A DNA stretch of 64,000 bases, from assembly GCF_014655715.1 (NCBI RefSeq), contig NZ_BNBM01000017.1, forward strand, positions 124,001 through 188,000. Reading direction: 5' to 3'. Below, piece after piece: positions 7,988-15,299 of the stretch; position 1 is the stretch's first letter, and the number at the start of each line of letters is the position of its first letter. A model generated the notes under the pieces. That model had not been told where the DNA came from. It saw nothing but the letters and a program-made list of their open reading frames with translations, and did not search any database. The DNA is from Streptomyces lanatus (lineage in GTDB: Bacteria > Actinomycetota > Actinomycetes > Streptomycetales > Streptomycetaceae). Made by a program: the position numbers and the translations under genes.

Positions 7988-8549
7988 TCACTGCGCGCCG
8001 GCGGGGGAGGTGACGCGGTCGCACGACTCGTACAGCGAGAACCACTCCTCCGGCTCGTCGGTCGTGCCGCCCAGGGCGACCAGGCGGATCCCGCCGTACG
8101 CGTTATCGGCGAGGAGCGTCATGGTGGCGCGCATGTCCGGTCGGCGATCCGGTCCGCGTCGGCGACGACGGCGACGTACTGCAGGAGCCCGCCCATGCTG
8201 TCGGGGGTGGTGTTCCACACGGCGAACGCCATGATGTGCTGCGGGCCATCGAGGTCGTCGGCCCAACAGGCGCTCCGCTGGAGGCCGAGGCGGCCGGGCA
8301 GGCGGGCGTTGTCGATGAACCGGGCGAGGATGCGCCACACACTGGCCGACGTCGACCGGTAGGGGGCGAAGGAGACGGCGAATGGTTGGTGTCCCGGGCG
8401 ACGTCGAGCACACCGAACACGATCGCAACGAGCAGATTGGCCAGGAGCAGGGCCAGGATCACGCGGTTGTAGCGCACGCATCGGCAGCCTTCCGCGACGA
8501 GCTCGACACTCTCGAGCTCCGCCGAACACGGGGAACTGCACGGGTTCAT
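7988..8549 (-). pseudogene. Apparently frameshifted gene in three frames
   Basis: Coding-like sequence moves through three frames. It begins MNPCSSPCSAELESVELVAE, with a membrane helix (VILALLLANLLVAIVFGVLDV), and continues in this frame to about 8390. It then goes on in a second frame (SVWRILARFIDNARLPGRL, HIMAFAVWNTTPDSMGGLL) to about 8130. Finally it runs in a third frame (MTLLADNAYGGIRLVALG) to the stop at 7988. Each shift is -1, consistent with two one-base deletions. The last shift could instead be a real ATGA-coupled small gene (7988-8122). It is a broken gene, a sequencing error or, less likely, recoding. Confidence 0.5.
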
Positions 8550-8638
8550 TCTGGGGGCGGCGTCAGACACTGGGGGCCTTCCGTGGTGGGTACCGGGGCG
8601 CCGGACGGTGTCCGACCCGGGCGCCTTACGTCGCCGCG

Positions 8639-8992
8639 TCACTTGATCCGGACGGGCAGAGCCGCGGGAACCTTCACGGCGGGTGCCGCCGGAGCCTTCG
8701 GTGCGGCGGGCGCCTTCACGGCCGGGGCCTTCGGCTGCTTCTGCGCGCTGCTCCCGGAGTTGTTGGTACCGGCGACCGCTGCGCCTCCGGAGCCGTACGG
8801 CAGGCACGTCACAGGGTTGAGCACACCCGCGGCGCCCGCGGGGCACGAGACGGAACGGTCGCTGTCGTCGTCGACGTCGGCGACCAGGAGCGCGAACAGC
8901 ACCACCAGGCCGAACACGAGGACGCCGACCGCAATGGCGATGACGAAGCGGGACGTGCGGTCGTTCGGCAGGGACGGGAACTGGGTCTTCAC
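8639..8992 (-). CDS. Small membrane protein with Ala/Pro/Lys-rich tail
   Basis: A 117-residue protein. One strong membrane helix at about residues 16-38 (FVIAIAVGVLVFGLVVLFALL) is followed by an acidic spacer (DVDDDSD), a two-Cys segment (VSCPAGAAGVLNPVTCLPYG) and a low-complexity tail of repeated APxxPAAP/VK units. This layout suggests an envelope-spanning or exported phage protein. GTG 8992 overlaps the TGA of the upstream small gene (GTGA), indicating coupling. Family not recognised. Confidence 0.7.
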   Translation of the reverse strand: MKTQFPSLPNDRTSRFVIAIAVGVLVFGLVVLFALLVADVDDDSDRSVSCPAGAAGVLNPVTCLPYGSGGAAVAGTNNSGSSAQKQPKAPAVKAPAAPKAPAAPAVKVPAALPVRIK

Positions 8993-9168
8993 GGCGTGGC
9001 CTTCCGAGGCGGAGTGATGAGGCCGCGGATCGTGGAGGCCGAACGGGTCTTGCGTCGCGCGGTGCCCAATTGGGGTTGCCCGTACGGGTCCCGGCCGGCC
9101 ACGCTGTGATCACGCACGGCGCTGCGCACCACTGGACGTGAGGCGGGGCAGGCCCGCGGGCCCGCCAT
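8989..9168 (-). CDS. Small basic protein, uncertain
   Basis: A 59-residue basic protein (Arg-rich, with RDPYGQPQLGTARRKTRS) whose stop overlaps the start of the membrane-protein gene. AAGG lies eight bases before ATG 9168; a GTG at 9174 is an alternative. Support is the overlap and the plausible ribosome site only. The part upstream of 9168 contains a tRNA-like T-arm at 9191-9207. Confidence 0.4.
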   Translation of the reverse strand: MAGPRACPASRPVVRSAVRDHSVAGRDPYGQPQLGTARRKTRSASTIRGLITPPRKATP

Positions 9169-9190
9169 GATCACCGCCTTGGTGCCACCG

Positions 9191-9214
9191 AGGGGTTCGA
9201 GTCCCCTGCAAGCG
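9191..9214 (+). other. tRNA T-arm-like remnant
   Basis: AGGGGTTCGAGTCCCCT is a perfect T-arm: a 5-bp stem around the GGTTCGAGTCC B-box. Seven bases follow it (GCAAGCG) where an acceptor strand would be. No matching 5' acceptor (CGCTTGC), D-arm or anticodon arm occurs in the 100 bases upstream, so this is at most a 3' tRNA fragment. Confidence 0.4.
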
Positions 9215-9269
9215 CCGTGCGTCCGTTCTTGCCGCCGGGCTGTCAGGAATCCGGGCCTATCGTGGCCGC

Positions 9270-9767
9270 ATGCCCTCCACCGATCCGACTCCGCCCGAAG
9301 TACGGGTGATCCTCCCGGACCGCCAGGAGGTGCGGGGGTACCTCCACGAGCGTCGGCAGTGGCCGCGCGGCGGATGGATGTACCAGGTGGGCATCCCTGT
9401 GTGGGCCAACATTGAGGGCGAGGGCATCGAAGCCCGCGAGTATCGGGTGTGGCTGATTCCGGGTGAGCAGGTCCAACCCATCGACGGCGTCTCCTACGAC
9501 CAGGTCCCGAAGTACGCGCTCCCCAAAGAGGGCACCAGCGAGCCGGACGAGAACCGATGGGGCTGGAAGGTACAGCGGATCCGTCCCCGTGACGGCCGCC
9601 CTGGCGCCGTGATCATGCACGTCTGGGACTGCCCCGACGCCCCCGCGGGCGACTCCGAGATTGACGTGCACGAGGCTCTCGACTTCATGCGCTCGACGGC
9701 TGGGGCAGTGCTGTGCAAAGAGTGCGACGCGGCAATCGCCCTCGGGCCGCTCCTGCCCCCGTCGTGA
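9270..9767 (+). CDS. DUF6233 family protein
   Basis: A 165-residue protein matching the Streptomyces DUF6233 family. It starts with an EVRVILPDRQEVRGYLHERR segment, then WPRGGWMYQVGIPVW, and the EYRVWLIPGEQVQPIDGVSY block. The C-terminal half has a Cys-containing module (HVWDCPDAPAG...GAVLCKECDAAIALGPLL) that could bind zinc. Function is unknown. It is the only plus-strand gene apart from the transposase in this region. No ribosome binding site is seen; a TATCGT hexamer sits a few bases before ATG 9270, so a leaderless mRNA is possible. Confidence 0.75.
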   Translation: MPSTDPTPPEVRVILPDRQEVRGYLHERRQWPRGGWMYQVGIPVWANIEGEGIEAREYRVWLIPGEQVQPIDGVSYDQVPKYALPKEGTSEPDENRWGWKVQRIRPRDGRPGAVIMHVWDCPDAPAGDSEIDVHEALDFMRSTAGAVLCKECDAAIALGPLLPPS

Positions 9768-9780
9768 CCTCAGCGAGGGG

Positions 9781-9978
9781 CTACAGGTAGGTGATCTGCA
9801 GCTCCGCGGCCAGGACGTCGCCGACGAGCGGTGTGTCCGTGAGCAGCGCGCGGACGGGGCGGCCGTCGACCTCGAGCGGGACGACGGAACCGGCCGGGGC
9901 CGGGCTGGTGAAGGTGATACGGCGGTCGCCGAACAGTGGGCCGGGGTTGATCACCAGGTAGGTGCGGACGGAGTCCAT
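9781..9978 (-). CDS. Small unknown protein
   Basis: A 65-residue, beta-rich protein (RTYLVINPGPLFGDRRITFTS, VVPLEVDGRPVRALLTDTPL). It resembles a small single-domain phage protein, but no family is recognised. It has GAGAGG upstream of ATG 9978 and converges with the DUF6233 gene. Confidence 0.65.
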   Translation of the reverse strand: MDSVRTYLVINPGPLFGDRRITFTSPAPAGSVVPLEVDGRPVRALLTDTPLVGDVLAAELQITYL

Positions 9979-10060
9979 GGGGTGGCCTCTCGAGCGGGGG
10001 CGCGCCCCGTACGGGCCGCCCTGTACCCCTTACGCGGCCGCGCCCCCCGGCCGGACAGGA

Positions 10061-10223
10061 CTACCGGGGCGGCTCCTCGCCGGCGATCCGGTCGAGGTCG
10101 ACGTCGAGGGCGGCAAGGTCCGGCTGCTCGAGAAGCTCGGTCATGGCGGCCTCGCGCATCTCCGGCTGGTAGGCCGCGGTCACCTCGTCCGCGGTGACGC
10201 CTAGGCAGTGTCCGATGGGTCTG
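10061..10223 (-). pseudogene. Gene fragment cut off by the insertion sequence
   Basis: The minus-strand frame ending at 10061 reads ...RPIGHCLGVTADEVTAAYQP..., then REAAMTELLEQPDLAALDVDLDRIAGEEPPR. It is helical and acidic, with good codon bias. Upstream the frame runs into the insertion sequence and meets a stop, with no convincing start. It is probably the C-terminal remnant of a gene disrupted by the insertion. An internal start at ATG 10159 would give only 32 residues. Confidence 0.45.
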
Positions 10224-11154
10224 GTGACTGAGCAGCGTCCATGTCGTTCGGTCTCTCATGGGATGGGGTGATTTATCCGACGCTGAGTGGGCTCGGCTGA
10301 AGCCGCACCTGCCACGGAACGTCGGGCGGGGCGGGCGGTGGAAGAGCCACCGCAGGGTGATCAACGGCATTCTCTTCCGCCAGCGCACCGGTATCCCATG
10401 GCGGGATCTGCCGCCACGGTTCGGGAAGTGGAAAACGGTCTATGACAGGCATCGCCGCTGGTCGGCGGACGGTACTTGGGACAGGATCCTGCAAGCCGTC
10501 CAGGCTGACGCCGATGCGGAGGGCAGGATCGACTGGACCATGGTCGGTGTTGACTCGACGTCCTGCCGGGCCCACCAGCACGCCGCCGGCGCTCGTGCAC
10601 GCCCACCAAGCGTTCCGGGCCGATGCAGTCGGCCTGCTCAGCACCGCGACGACGAGGCCCTGGGCCGGTCCAGGGGCGGTCTGACCTGCAAGATCCATCT
10701 GGCCAGCGAGGGGGGTCGACGCCCCCTCGCATTCGTGATCACGCCAGGGCAGTGGGGTGATGCCCCGCAGCTGATACCCGTGCTCGAACGCATCCGTGTC
10801 CCCCGCCCTGGCGGAGGACACCCGCGAACGCGGCCCGACCATGTCGGTGGCGACAAGGCGTACAGCTCCCGCCGCAACCGGAGCTACCTACGACGTCGCC
10901 ACATCAGGCACACCATCCCCGAACGCAAAGACCAACGGGCCAACCGCCAGCGCCGAGGCAGCGCAGGCGGCCGGCCCACCGGATTCGACAAAACGATGTA
11001 CAAGCGCCGCAATGAGGTAGAACGAACGATCAACCAGCTCAAGAGCTTCCGCGCGGTGGCGACCCGCTTCGACAAGCGGGCCTACACCTTCCACGGCACC
11101 GTCACCGTCGCCGCTGTCCGGCTATGGCTCCGCCAGTGACCACCTGGCAGTCAC
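10224..11154 (+). mobile_element. IS5-family insertion sequence
   Basis: It contains a single complete transposase gene. Possible short terminal repeats are GTGACTG at 10224-10230 and its complement CAGTCAC at 11148-11154, giving an element of about 931 bp. They are short and no target duplication is obvious, so the exact ends are uncertain. The left end could lie closer to a CTAG at 10200-10203. Confidence 0.65.
10258..11139 (+). CDS. IS5-family transposase
   Basis: A 293-residue DDE transposase in one frame. The N-terminal part has the IS5-type block WKSHRRVINGILFRQRTGIPWRDLP with FGKWKTVYDRHRRW. The first catalytic Asp lies in MVGVDSTSCRAHQHAAG, the second in VGGDKAYSSRRNR, and the Glu in YKRRNEVERTINQLKSFRAVATRFDK. 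The final part (FHGTVTVAAVRLWLRQ) is also conserved, so the protein looks intact and possibly active. It catalyses cut-and-paste movement of the surrounding element. Confidence 0.9.
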   Translation: MGWGDLSDAEWARLKPHLPRNVGRGGRWKSHRRVINGILFRQRTGIPWRDLPPRFGKWKTVYDRHRRWSADGTWDRILQAVQADADAEGRIDWTMVGVDSTSCRAHQHAAGARARPPSVPGRCSRPAQHRDDEALGRSRGGLTCKIHLASEGGRRPLAFVITPGQWGDAPQLIPVLERIRVPRPGGGHPRTRPDHVGGDKAYSSRRNRSYLRRRHIRHTIPERKDQRANRQRRGSAGGRPTGFDKTMYKRRNEVERTINQLKSFRAVATRFDKRAYTFHGTVTVAAVRLWLRQ

Positions 11155-11351
11155 GGCTTCAGCAGCTCCGGTAGGCACCCGGGGAGGTTGGTGAGAATAT
11201 CCATGGGATTGTCGAACGAACCCATCACACAGGTCACGGCGCCTTCGATATTCCTGGGTGCGGCGGAGGGCGCAGGGGCGGCACTAGCAGGGGTGACCAG
11301 CACCCCGAGGAACACGATAGCTCCAACGGCAACAGCAACGGTGCGACGCAT
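11151..11351 (-). CDS. Short secreted protein, possibly truncated by the IS
   Basis: A 66-residue protein with a clear Sec signal peptide (RRTVAVAVGAIVFLGVLVTPASA, cleavage after ASA-A). The mature part has two Cys (AVTCVMGSF...LPGCLPEL), which may form a disulfide. The stop TGA (11153-11151) lies inside the proposed terminal repeat of the insertion sequence, so the original protein may have been longer. Function unknown. Confidence 0.6.
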   Translation of the reverse strand: MRRTVAVAVGAIVFLGVLVTPASAAPAPSAAPRNIEGAVTCVMGSFDNPMDILTNLPGCLPELLKP

Positions 11352-11481
11352 GAACGCCCCTTCATTTAAGGAGTCTTGGGTGAGCTATGCCTTTCCACGG
11401 GTGACGATCTGCACGCTCCGTATGCCCCATGTGGGTTTGCTGTATCGATCCACCATCCTTCTGTTCGAAGGCGCCACGCGC

Positions 11482-11703
11482 TCAGAGAGACGCACTCCTT
11501 ACACCTGGCTGGCGTCTTTGCCACCTGACCCGTCGGACACGCCCTAGGCCGCGGGCGAGCTGGGCGGTCTGCGCGTCGTCGAGTCCGTTCGTCGCGGCGA
11601 TGGCGGCCCAGACGTGAAGCGTCTTCTGCGCGCGCTCGTCCAACTCCCAGCCCATGGCGCGGGCGTGGCGGCACATCCAGTCGTAGAACGACTCCGTGGT
11701 CAT
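11482..11703 (-). CDS. Small unknown protein
   Basis: A 73-residue protein starting MTTESFYDWMCRHARAMGWE, with helices LDERAQKTLHVWAAIAA and LDDAQTAQLARGLGRVRRVR and a basic C-terminal tail. No family recognised. The 130 bases downstream, up to the secreted-protein gene, contain no other gene. Confidence 0.6.
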   Translation of the reverse strand: MTTESFYDWMCRHARAMGWELDERAQKTLHVWAAIAATNGLDDAQTAQLARGLGRVRRVRWQRRQPGVRSASL

Positions 11704-11781
11704 CGGTCTCCGATCTCTGGCGAGCGGGGCGGGCGCGGAGTCAACGATCTCGCGGGCTCGGGGGCGATGGGCGGGATTCCG

Positions 11782-12210
11782 TCAGGCAGCGGTGCCGACG
11801 TCGTCGCGGGCCAGGGGGACGGCACCGTTCGCGGTCTTGAGGGCCTGGCGGACGGCGACCAGGTCCGCGCCCTGGACACCGTGGTCCCGGCAGGTCTTCC
11901 ACCAGCCGTGCGTCTGGACGGCGGCCGTCGCTTCCCGCAGCTCCTCCCACAGCTTGTCGTACGCCTCGGCGTCGGCGGGGTCCCAGCCGGGGGAGGCCTC
12001 GCGGCCGGCTTGCTCCCGGCCTCGGTCGGTCACCTCCGGCCACCCGTCGTGAGGCTCACGGGACCAGGGGAGGCGGGCCTGGAGGGCGTGGAGCTCGGCG
12101 TACAGCTCGGCGGCCCGGTGCTGGGCGTCTCGCAGCTTCTGGGGGAAGTCGCGGGGGTTGAACTTCTCCTCCTCGGCGGAGGCCTGCTCGGGGGCGGGGG
12201 CGGGGCTCAT
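11782..12210 (-). CDS. Unknown helical acidic protein
   Basis: A 142-residue, mostly helical protein (KLRDAQHRAAELYAELHALQA, DAEAYDKLWEELREATAAV) with a conserved-looking HGWWKTCRDHGVQGADLVAVRQAL segment near the C-terminus. Its ATG overlaps the stop of the upstream 120-residue gene (ATGA), so the two are coupled. No family recognised. Confidence 0.7.
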   Translation of the reverse strand: MSPAPAPEQASAEEEKFNPRDFPQKLRDAQHRAAELYAELHALQARLPWSREPHDGWPEVTDRGREQAGREASPGWDPADAEAYDKLWEELREATAAVQTHGWWKTCRDHGVQGADLVAVRQALKTANGAVPLARDDVGTAA

Positions 12211-12569
12211 GCTTCGGAGCCTAGTTCGAGTGACCGACAGTGCTCCGGCTCCGGCCCGTTGCGCATCGCGGCGTCGGCGCGCGCCAGGGCGTCGGACACC
12301 GCGTCGCCCAGCGGGGCCGGTTCGTGCACGGTGATGGTCGGCTCGAGGCGGTCCACCAGGGCGGCGGCGAGGTGGTTGCGCAGGGTCCGCTCGTAGTCGG
12401 CGCGGAGCTGCGGGTCACGGTCGATGTAGCGCCAGGCGGCGAGGTCTATCTGCTGCTGGACGGTGACCTCCTCGCCGTCCACGGCGACCGTGGCGGTCAG
12501 GATGACGAACGGCCCGAACGGGTTGAAGGCGGCGCCGTACACGGGGCCGGACGGCTCGAGGGTGCTCAT
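12207..12569 (-). CDS. Unknown protein coupled to the 11782 gene
   Basis: A 120-residue protein. The N-terminal half is beta-rich (YGAAFNPFGPFVILTATVAVDG, EEVTVQQQIDLAAW) and the C-terminal half helical and acidic. No membrane segment or catalytic motif. It is preceded by a roughly 40-base leader that is nearly repeated in front of the next gene (see repeats at 12574 and 12728). Confidence 0.7.
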   Translation of the reverse strand: MSTLEPSGPVYGAAFNPFGPFVILTATVAVDGEEVTVQQQIDLAAWRYIDRDPQLRADYERTLRNHLAAALVDRLEPTITVHEPAPLGDAVSDALARADAAMRNGPEPEHCRSLELGSEA

Positions 12570-12726
12570 GCTCGGGGAACGGCGCGCGGCGGTGGCCTGT
12601 TACAGCCACCCAGTACGGGGCGCGCCCCTGGGCCCCCTCGAGCGCCTGGGCGAGCTCGAGGAACGCCTCGGCGGCCTCCGCGATCCGGCGGGAGGCGTCG
12701 GCCCAGCGCGTGGTCTCGTCGGTCAT
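12415..12726 (-). CDS. Small unknown protein with uncertain 3' end
   Basis: The N-terminal 35 residues (DETTRWADASRRIAEAAEAF, LELAQALEGAQG) look like real helical coding sequence. The frame then stays open through the start of the next gene and stops only at 12415, with poor codon bias after about 12570. A TAA at 12602-12600 would end the gene naturally but needs a one-base shift. So either the gene overlaps the next by about 155 bases, or a frameshift has extended it. Start ATG 12726 shares a leader with the gene at 12569. Confidence 0.4.
   Translation of the reverse strand: MTDETTRWADASRRIAEAAEAFLELAQALEGAQGRAPYWVAVTGHRRAPFPEHEHPRAVRPRVRRRLQPVRAVRHPDRHGRRGRRGGHRPAADRPRRLALHRP
12573..12604 (-). 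repeat. Repeated leader, copy 1
   Basis: The minus strand carries CTGTAACAGG, then a GC block ending CGCCGTTCCCC, directly before ATG 12569. The same arrangement precedes ATG 12726. Confidence 0.5.
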
Positions 12727-12729
12727 GCC

Positions 12730-12761
12730 CGGGGGAACGGCGGGCGGCGAGCGGCTGTTAC
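12730..12761 (-). repeat. Repeated leader, copy 2
   Basis: CTGTAACAGC, then a GC block ending CGCCGTTCCCC, precedes ATG 12726, matching copy 1 at 12573-12604. Neither copy has a normal Shine-Dalgarno sequence, so the leader itself may guide translation, or it may mark a local duplication. Confidence 0.5.
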
Positions 12762-12820
12762 AGGCCCGGGAACGGCGGCGGCCCCGCCGGGGAGTGGCGG
12801 GGGCCCGGACGCCCTGGGGG

Positions 12821-14149
12821 CTACGTGACGAGCTCGTAGTCGTCTGGGGCGAGCATGTCGTCCATGTCGTAGAGCTGGGCGATGTAGTCGCGCACCAGGG
12901 CCTCGCCGAGGGCGCCGAACATGCCGGACAAGACGATGGCGGCCATGATCGGGGAGACAACGTCGGCGGCCTGCTGGAAGGCCGAGGTGCGGCTGCCCTG
13001 CCAGGGGTAGGAGCGGCGGAATCCGACGAGGAGTCCGGCCTCCGCCTCGGTGAGCCGCTGGCCGTCGCTCTCGCGCTTCCAGGTGCGGGACTTGCCGGTG
13101 AGGCACCAGGACGGGCCGTCGGCGGAGAAGCAGTTCCCGCCCTTGGCGCGGCCGGTCTTCGGGTCGACGGGCCGCGTGCCGCGCGTGTTGACGCGCTCGC
13201 CGGGCTGCCAGCCGAGGGCCTGAGCCATGGACGTCGCGGGGAGCGGCCGGATGCGGCGGGTGACGGTGGGGTTGTAGGTGCGGGAGGCGATCATGTAAAC
13301 GCGCTTGCGGCGGGAGGGCAGGCCGTAGTCGGCGGCCTCCATGATTTCGCGGCTGGTGTAGAACCACTCAGCGGTCGAGAACTCGCACGACAGGTCGTCG
13401 AGGATCTCCTCGGGCAGGTTGCTGGACTGCTCCATGGCCATCCAGCGGATCGGCGCACCGGCGGCCTGCAGGGCGAGCGGCCAGATGACGACCTCCAGCA
13501 TCAGGGCAATGCGAGGGTCGCTGACTTCGGCGGCCATCTCGCGGACCTCGTCCCAGGTGGCGCCGGAGCGCGGGGCGAAGCCGTCGCCGTGGCATCCCTT
13601 GCCGTCCGGGTCGTCCGGGTCACAGCCGCATTCGTCGTCGTAGTCGTTGTGGTGCCACTCCATGGGGATGAACCCGGCGGCCTCGCCGACGTAGGCGATG
13701 GCGTCACACAGGATCTGGATGTTGCCCTGCTCCAGGCCGGACAGCTTGCCTGCCGGGGAGAAGGTGGGGCACGGCGGGCTGATGATGACGGCCACGGTGT
13801 GGCGCAGCGCGATGTGCTCGGGGTCCAGGGTGGTGATGTCGGCGCAGATGCGGCGGTGTCCGGCGGCGCGGGCGGTGGCGCAGGCGTCGGCGGAGATGTC
13901 CACGCCGACGGCGTCGACAGCAACGCCGAGGACGGCGGCGATGCCCTCCGACCAACCGCCGGGGCCAGCAAAGAGCTCAACGACTCGGATCGGGTCGCCC
14001 GGGAGCGGGGCGAGGAGCCACTCGGCGGGCCACGGGTTCGCGGCGGCCTCGAGGACGGCGTACACCTTCGGCGGGATCGGGCGACCGGCCTTGCGGGCGA
14101 GGGTGGCGACGTGCACGGCGGTGGCGACCGCTGGGGGCAGGATCTGCAT
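12821..14149 (-). CDS. C5 cytosine DNA methyltransferase
   Basis: A 442-residue enzyme that adds a methyl group from S-adenosylmethionine to C5 of cytosine. Visible motifs in order: motif I VVELFAGPGGWSEG (about 57-69), motif IV ISPPCPTFSPAGK with the catalytic Cys (124-135), motif VI as MEQSSNLP (EQ instead of the usual ENV), motif VIII DYGLPSRRKRVYMIA, and a motif IX/X-like FQQAADVVSPIMAAIVL. ATG 14149 follows hairpin leader U1 and box P2; an upstream start would run through them. No cognate restriction enzyme is nearby, so it is probably a solitary phage enzyme that protects the element or alters regulation. Confidence 0.9.
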   Translation of the reverse strand: MQILPPAVATAVHVATLARKAGRPIPPKVYAVLEAAANPWPAEWLLAPLPGDPIRVVELFAGPGGWSEGIAAVLGVAVDAVGVDISADACATARAAGHRRICADITTLDPEHIALRHTVAVIISPPCPTFSPAGKLSGLEQGNIQILCDAIAYVGEAAGFIPMEWHHNDYDDECGCDPDDPDGKGCHGDGFAPRSGATWDEVREMAAEVSDPRIALMLEVVIWPLALQAAGAPIRWMAMEQSSNLPEEILDDLSCEFSTAEWFYTSREIMEAADYGLPSRRKRVYMIASRTYNPTVTRRIRPLPATSMAQALGWQPGERVNTRGTRPVDPKTGRAKGGNCFSADGPSWCLTGKSRTWKRESDGQRLTEAEAGLLVGFRRSYPWQGSRTSAFQQAADVVSPIMAAIVLSGMFGALGEALVRDYIAQLYDMDDMLAPDDYELVT

Positions 14150-14176
14150 CTGGTGTTCCTCTTCTTCGCTGGTTCC

Positions 14177-14198
14177 GTTGGCGGTGCTCTCCACCAAC
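14177..14198 (-). promoter_or_regulatory. AGAGCA hairpin leader U1 (methyltransferase)
   Basis: The mRNA strand reads GTTGGTGG-AGAGCA-CCGCCAAC, an 8-bp stem with one T/G wobble. The conserved block that follows ends in GAGGA before ATG 14149. Box P2 lies directly upstream, so the hairpin should be near the 5' end of the transcript. Confidence 0.75.
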
Positions 14199-14202
14199 AC
14201 GC

Positions 14203-14224
14203 CGAATGGTACACCAAGGTAAAT
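14203..14224 (-). promoter_or_regulatory. Promoter-like box, copy P2
   Basis: The minus strand reads TATTTACCTTGGTGTACCATTC. TACCAT takes the -10 position, and hairpin U1 begins about five bases further on. No -35 consensus is present. Confidence 0.65.
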
Positions 14225-14287
14225 ACATTGGGTGGGGAACTGGGAAAACGCACAAACCATTGCCCTGGGCTGTGCGTTCCCGGTAGG

Positions 14288-14671
14288 TCAGGCGAACGTT
14301 GCGGCGCGCGCCTCGGCCTCGAGCAACTCGGCCGCCGTGACGACGTCGGCCCGCAGGTCGACCCCGGCGAGCCTGAGCGCCTCGAGCAACTCCCCGACGG
14401 TCGGGTCATGGCCCTGGTCGGTGGCGGCCACGTGCCCGGCGACCTTCTCGCGCATGGTGAGTAGCTCGGTCTCGACGGCCAACAGCCGGCGCAGCAGCAT
14501 CGGCAGCGCGGTGCGGGAGTAGTTGCCGAGTCCCTCGGTCGTCTGACGCCCGGCGATTGTGTCGGCGTGCACCTCGGCGGCGTCCAGGGCGAGGGGGAAC
14601 GACGGCGGGGTGGCGGGGCGCAGCATGCGGTCCAGCTCGGCGAGCAGTTCGGGTGTGGCGGGGGTCAGCAC
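14288..14671 (-). CDS. Unknown helical protein
   Basis: A 127-residue, all-helical protein (PELLAELDRMLRPATPPSF, LPMLLRRLLAVETELLTMRE, DPTVGELLEALRLAGVDLRA). No catalytic residues or membrane segments stand out. It begins at GTG 14671 and is followed by the P2 promoter box of the methyltransferase. Confidence 0.7.
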   Translation of the reverse strand: MLTPATPELLAELDRMLRPATPPSFPLALDAAEVHADTIAGRQTTEGLGNYSRTALPMLLRRLLAVETELLTMREKVAGHVAATDQGHDPTVGELLEALRLAGVDLRADVVTAAELLEAEARAATFA

Positions 14672-14740
14672 AGGGTGGCTCCGGTTCGGGGAGGGGTGCG
14701 CCCGGGGCGGTACGGGCCCCGGGCGCGGCAGGACGGGGGG

Positions 14741-15277
14741 TCAGATCACTTCGCCCCGCACGGTCGGCGGCTCGACGTGGTCGTCCGGCTCGCACAGCGG
14801 CCCGTGCTCCGGGCAGTGCTCGGCGGCCAGCGGGAGGCCCAGCGGCGTACGCCCTCCCTGGTTCTCCGCCTTGATCTCCTCGTCCGTCCGGAACTCCTCC
14901 GGCAGGAAGTCGAGCAGGTCGTACCGGGCGAGTTCGTCGATGCGCCGCACAAGCTCGAGGACCTCCTCCGGCTTCCGGGGGTCGATGTCACCCCAGAGGG
15001 CGGCCAGGTCCTCCGGGACGTCCGGCAGCCGGTCGGACGCCAGGTCGTACGGGTTGAGCTCCCGCACGATCTCGCCCTGGGCGTCGCGTACGGAGTCCAG
15101 CTCGACGGTTTCGTCGTCGTAGTCGCCGATCGGCCGCTTGAGGACCAGGTACGCGCCGGTAGGGAACTGGCGGTGCAGCGTCACGGATACCAGGGACAGC
15201 GTCTGTACGGCGGCGGCCCGCGCCTGGGCCATGGCGTCGTCGAAGGCGGAGAACGGGGTCAGGTTGGCGGTGGTCAC
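14741..15277 (-). CDS. Unknown acidic protein
   Basis: A 178-residue protein. Helical N-terminus (FDDAMAQARAAAVQTLSLV), a central part with LKRPIGDYDDETVELDSVRD, and an acidic helical segment (PEEVLELVRRIDELARYDLL). The C-terminus holds a C/H-rich piece (EHCPEHGPLCEPDDHVEPP) that might bind a metal. GTG start at 15277. No family recognised. Confidence 0.7.
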   Translation of the reverse strand: MTTANLTPFSAFDDAMAQARAAAVQTLSLVSVTLHRQFPTGAYLVLKRPIGDYDDETVELDSVRDAQGEIVRELNPYDLASDRLPDVPEDLAALWGDIDPRKPEEVLELVRRIDELARYDLLDFLPEEFRTDEEIKAENQGGRTPLGLPLAAEHCPEHGPLCEPDDHVEPPTVRGEVI

Positions 15278-15299
15278 GAGGGGTTGTCCTTCCGGGCGT

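Noticed and set aside
8119..8541. Independent 140-residue gene
   Set aside because: Its N-terminal third overlaps a membrane-helix coding frame and looks non-coding; explained better as part of the frameshifted gene.
12710..14464. 584-residue plus-strand open frame over the methyltransferase
   Set aside because: The minus strand carries all methyltransferase motifs, and this frame is low-complexity Gly/Val/Asp sequence.
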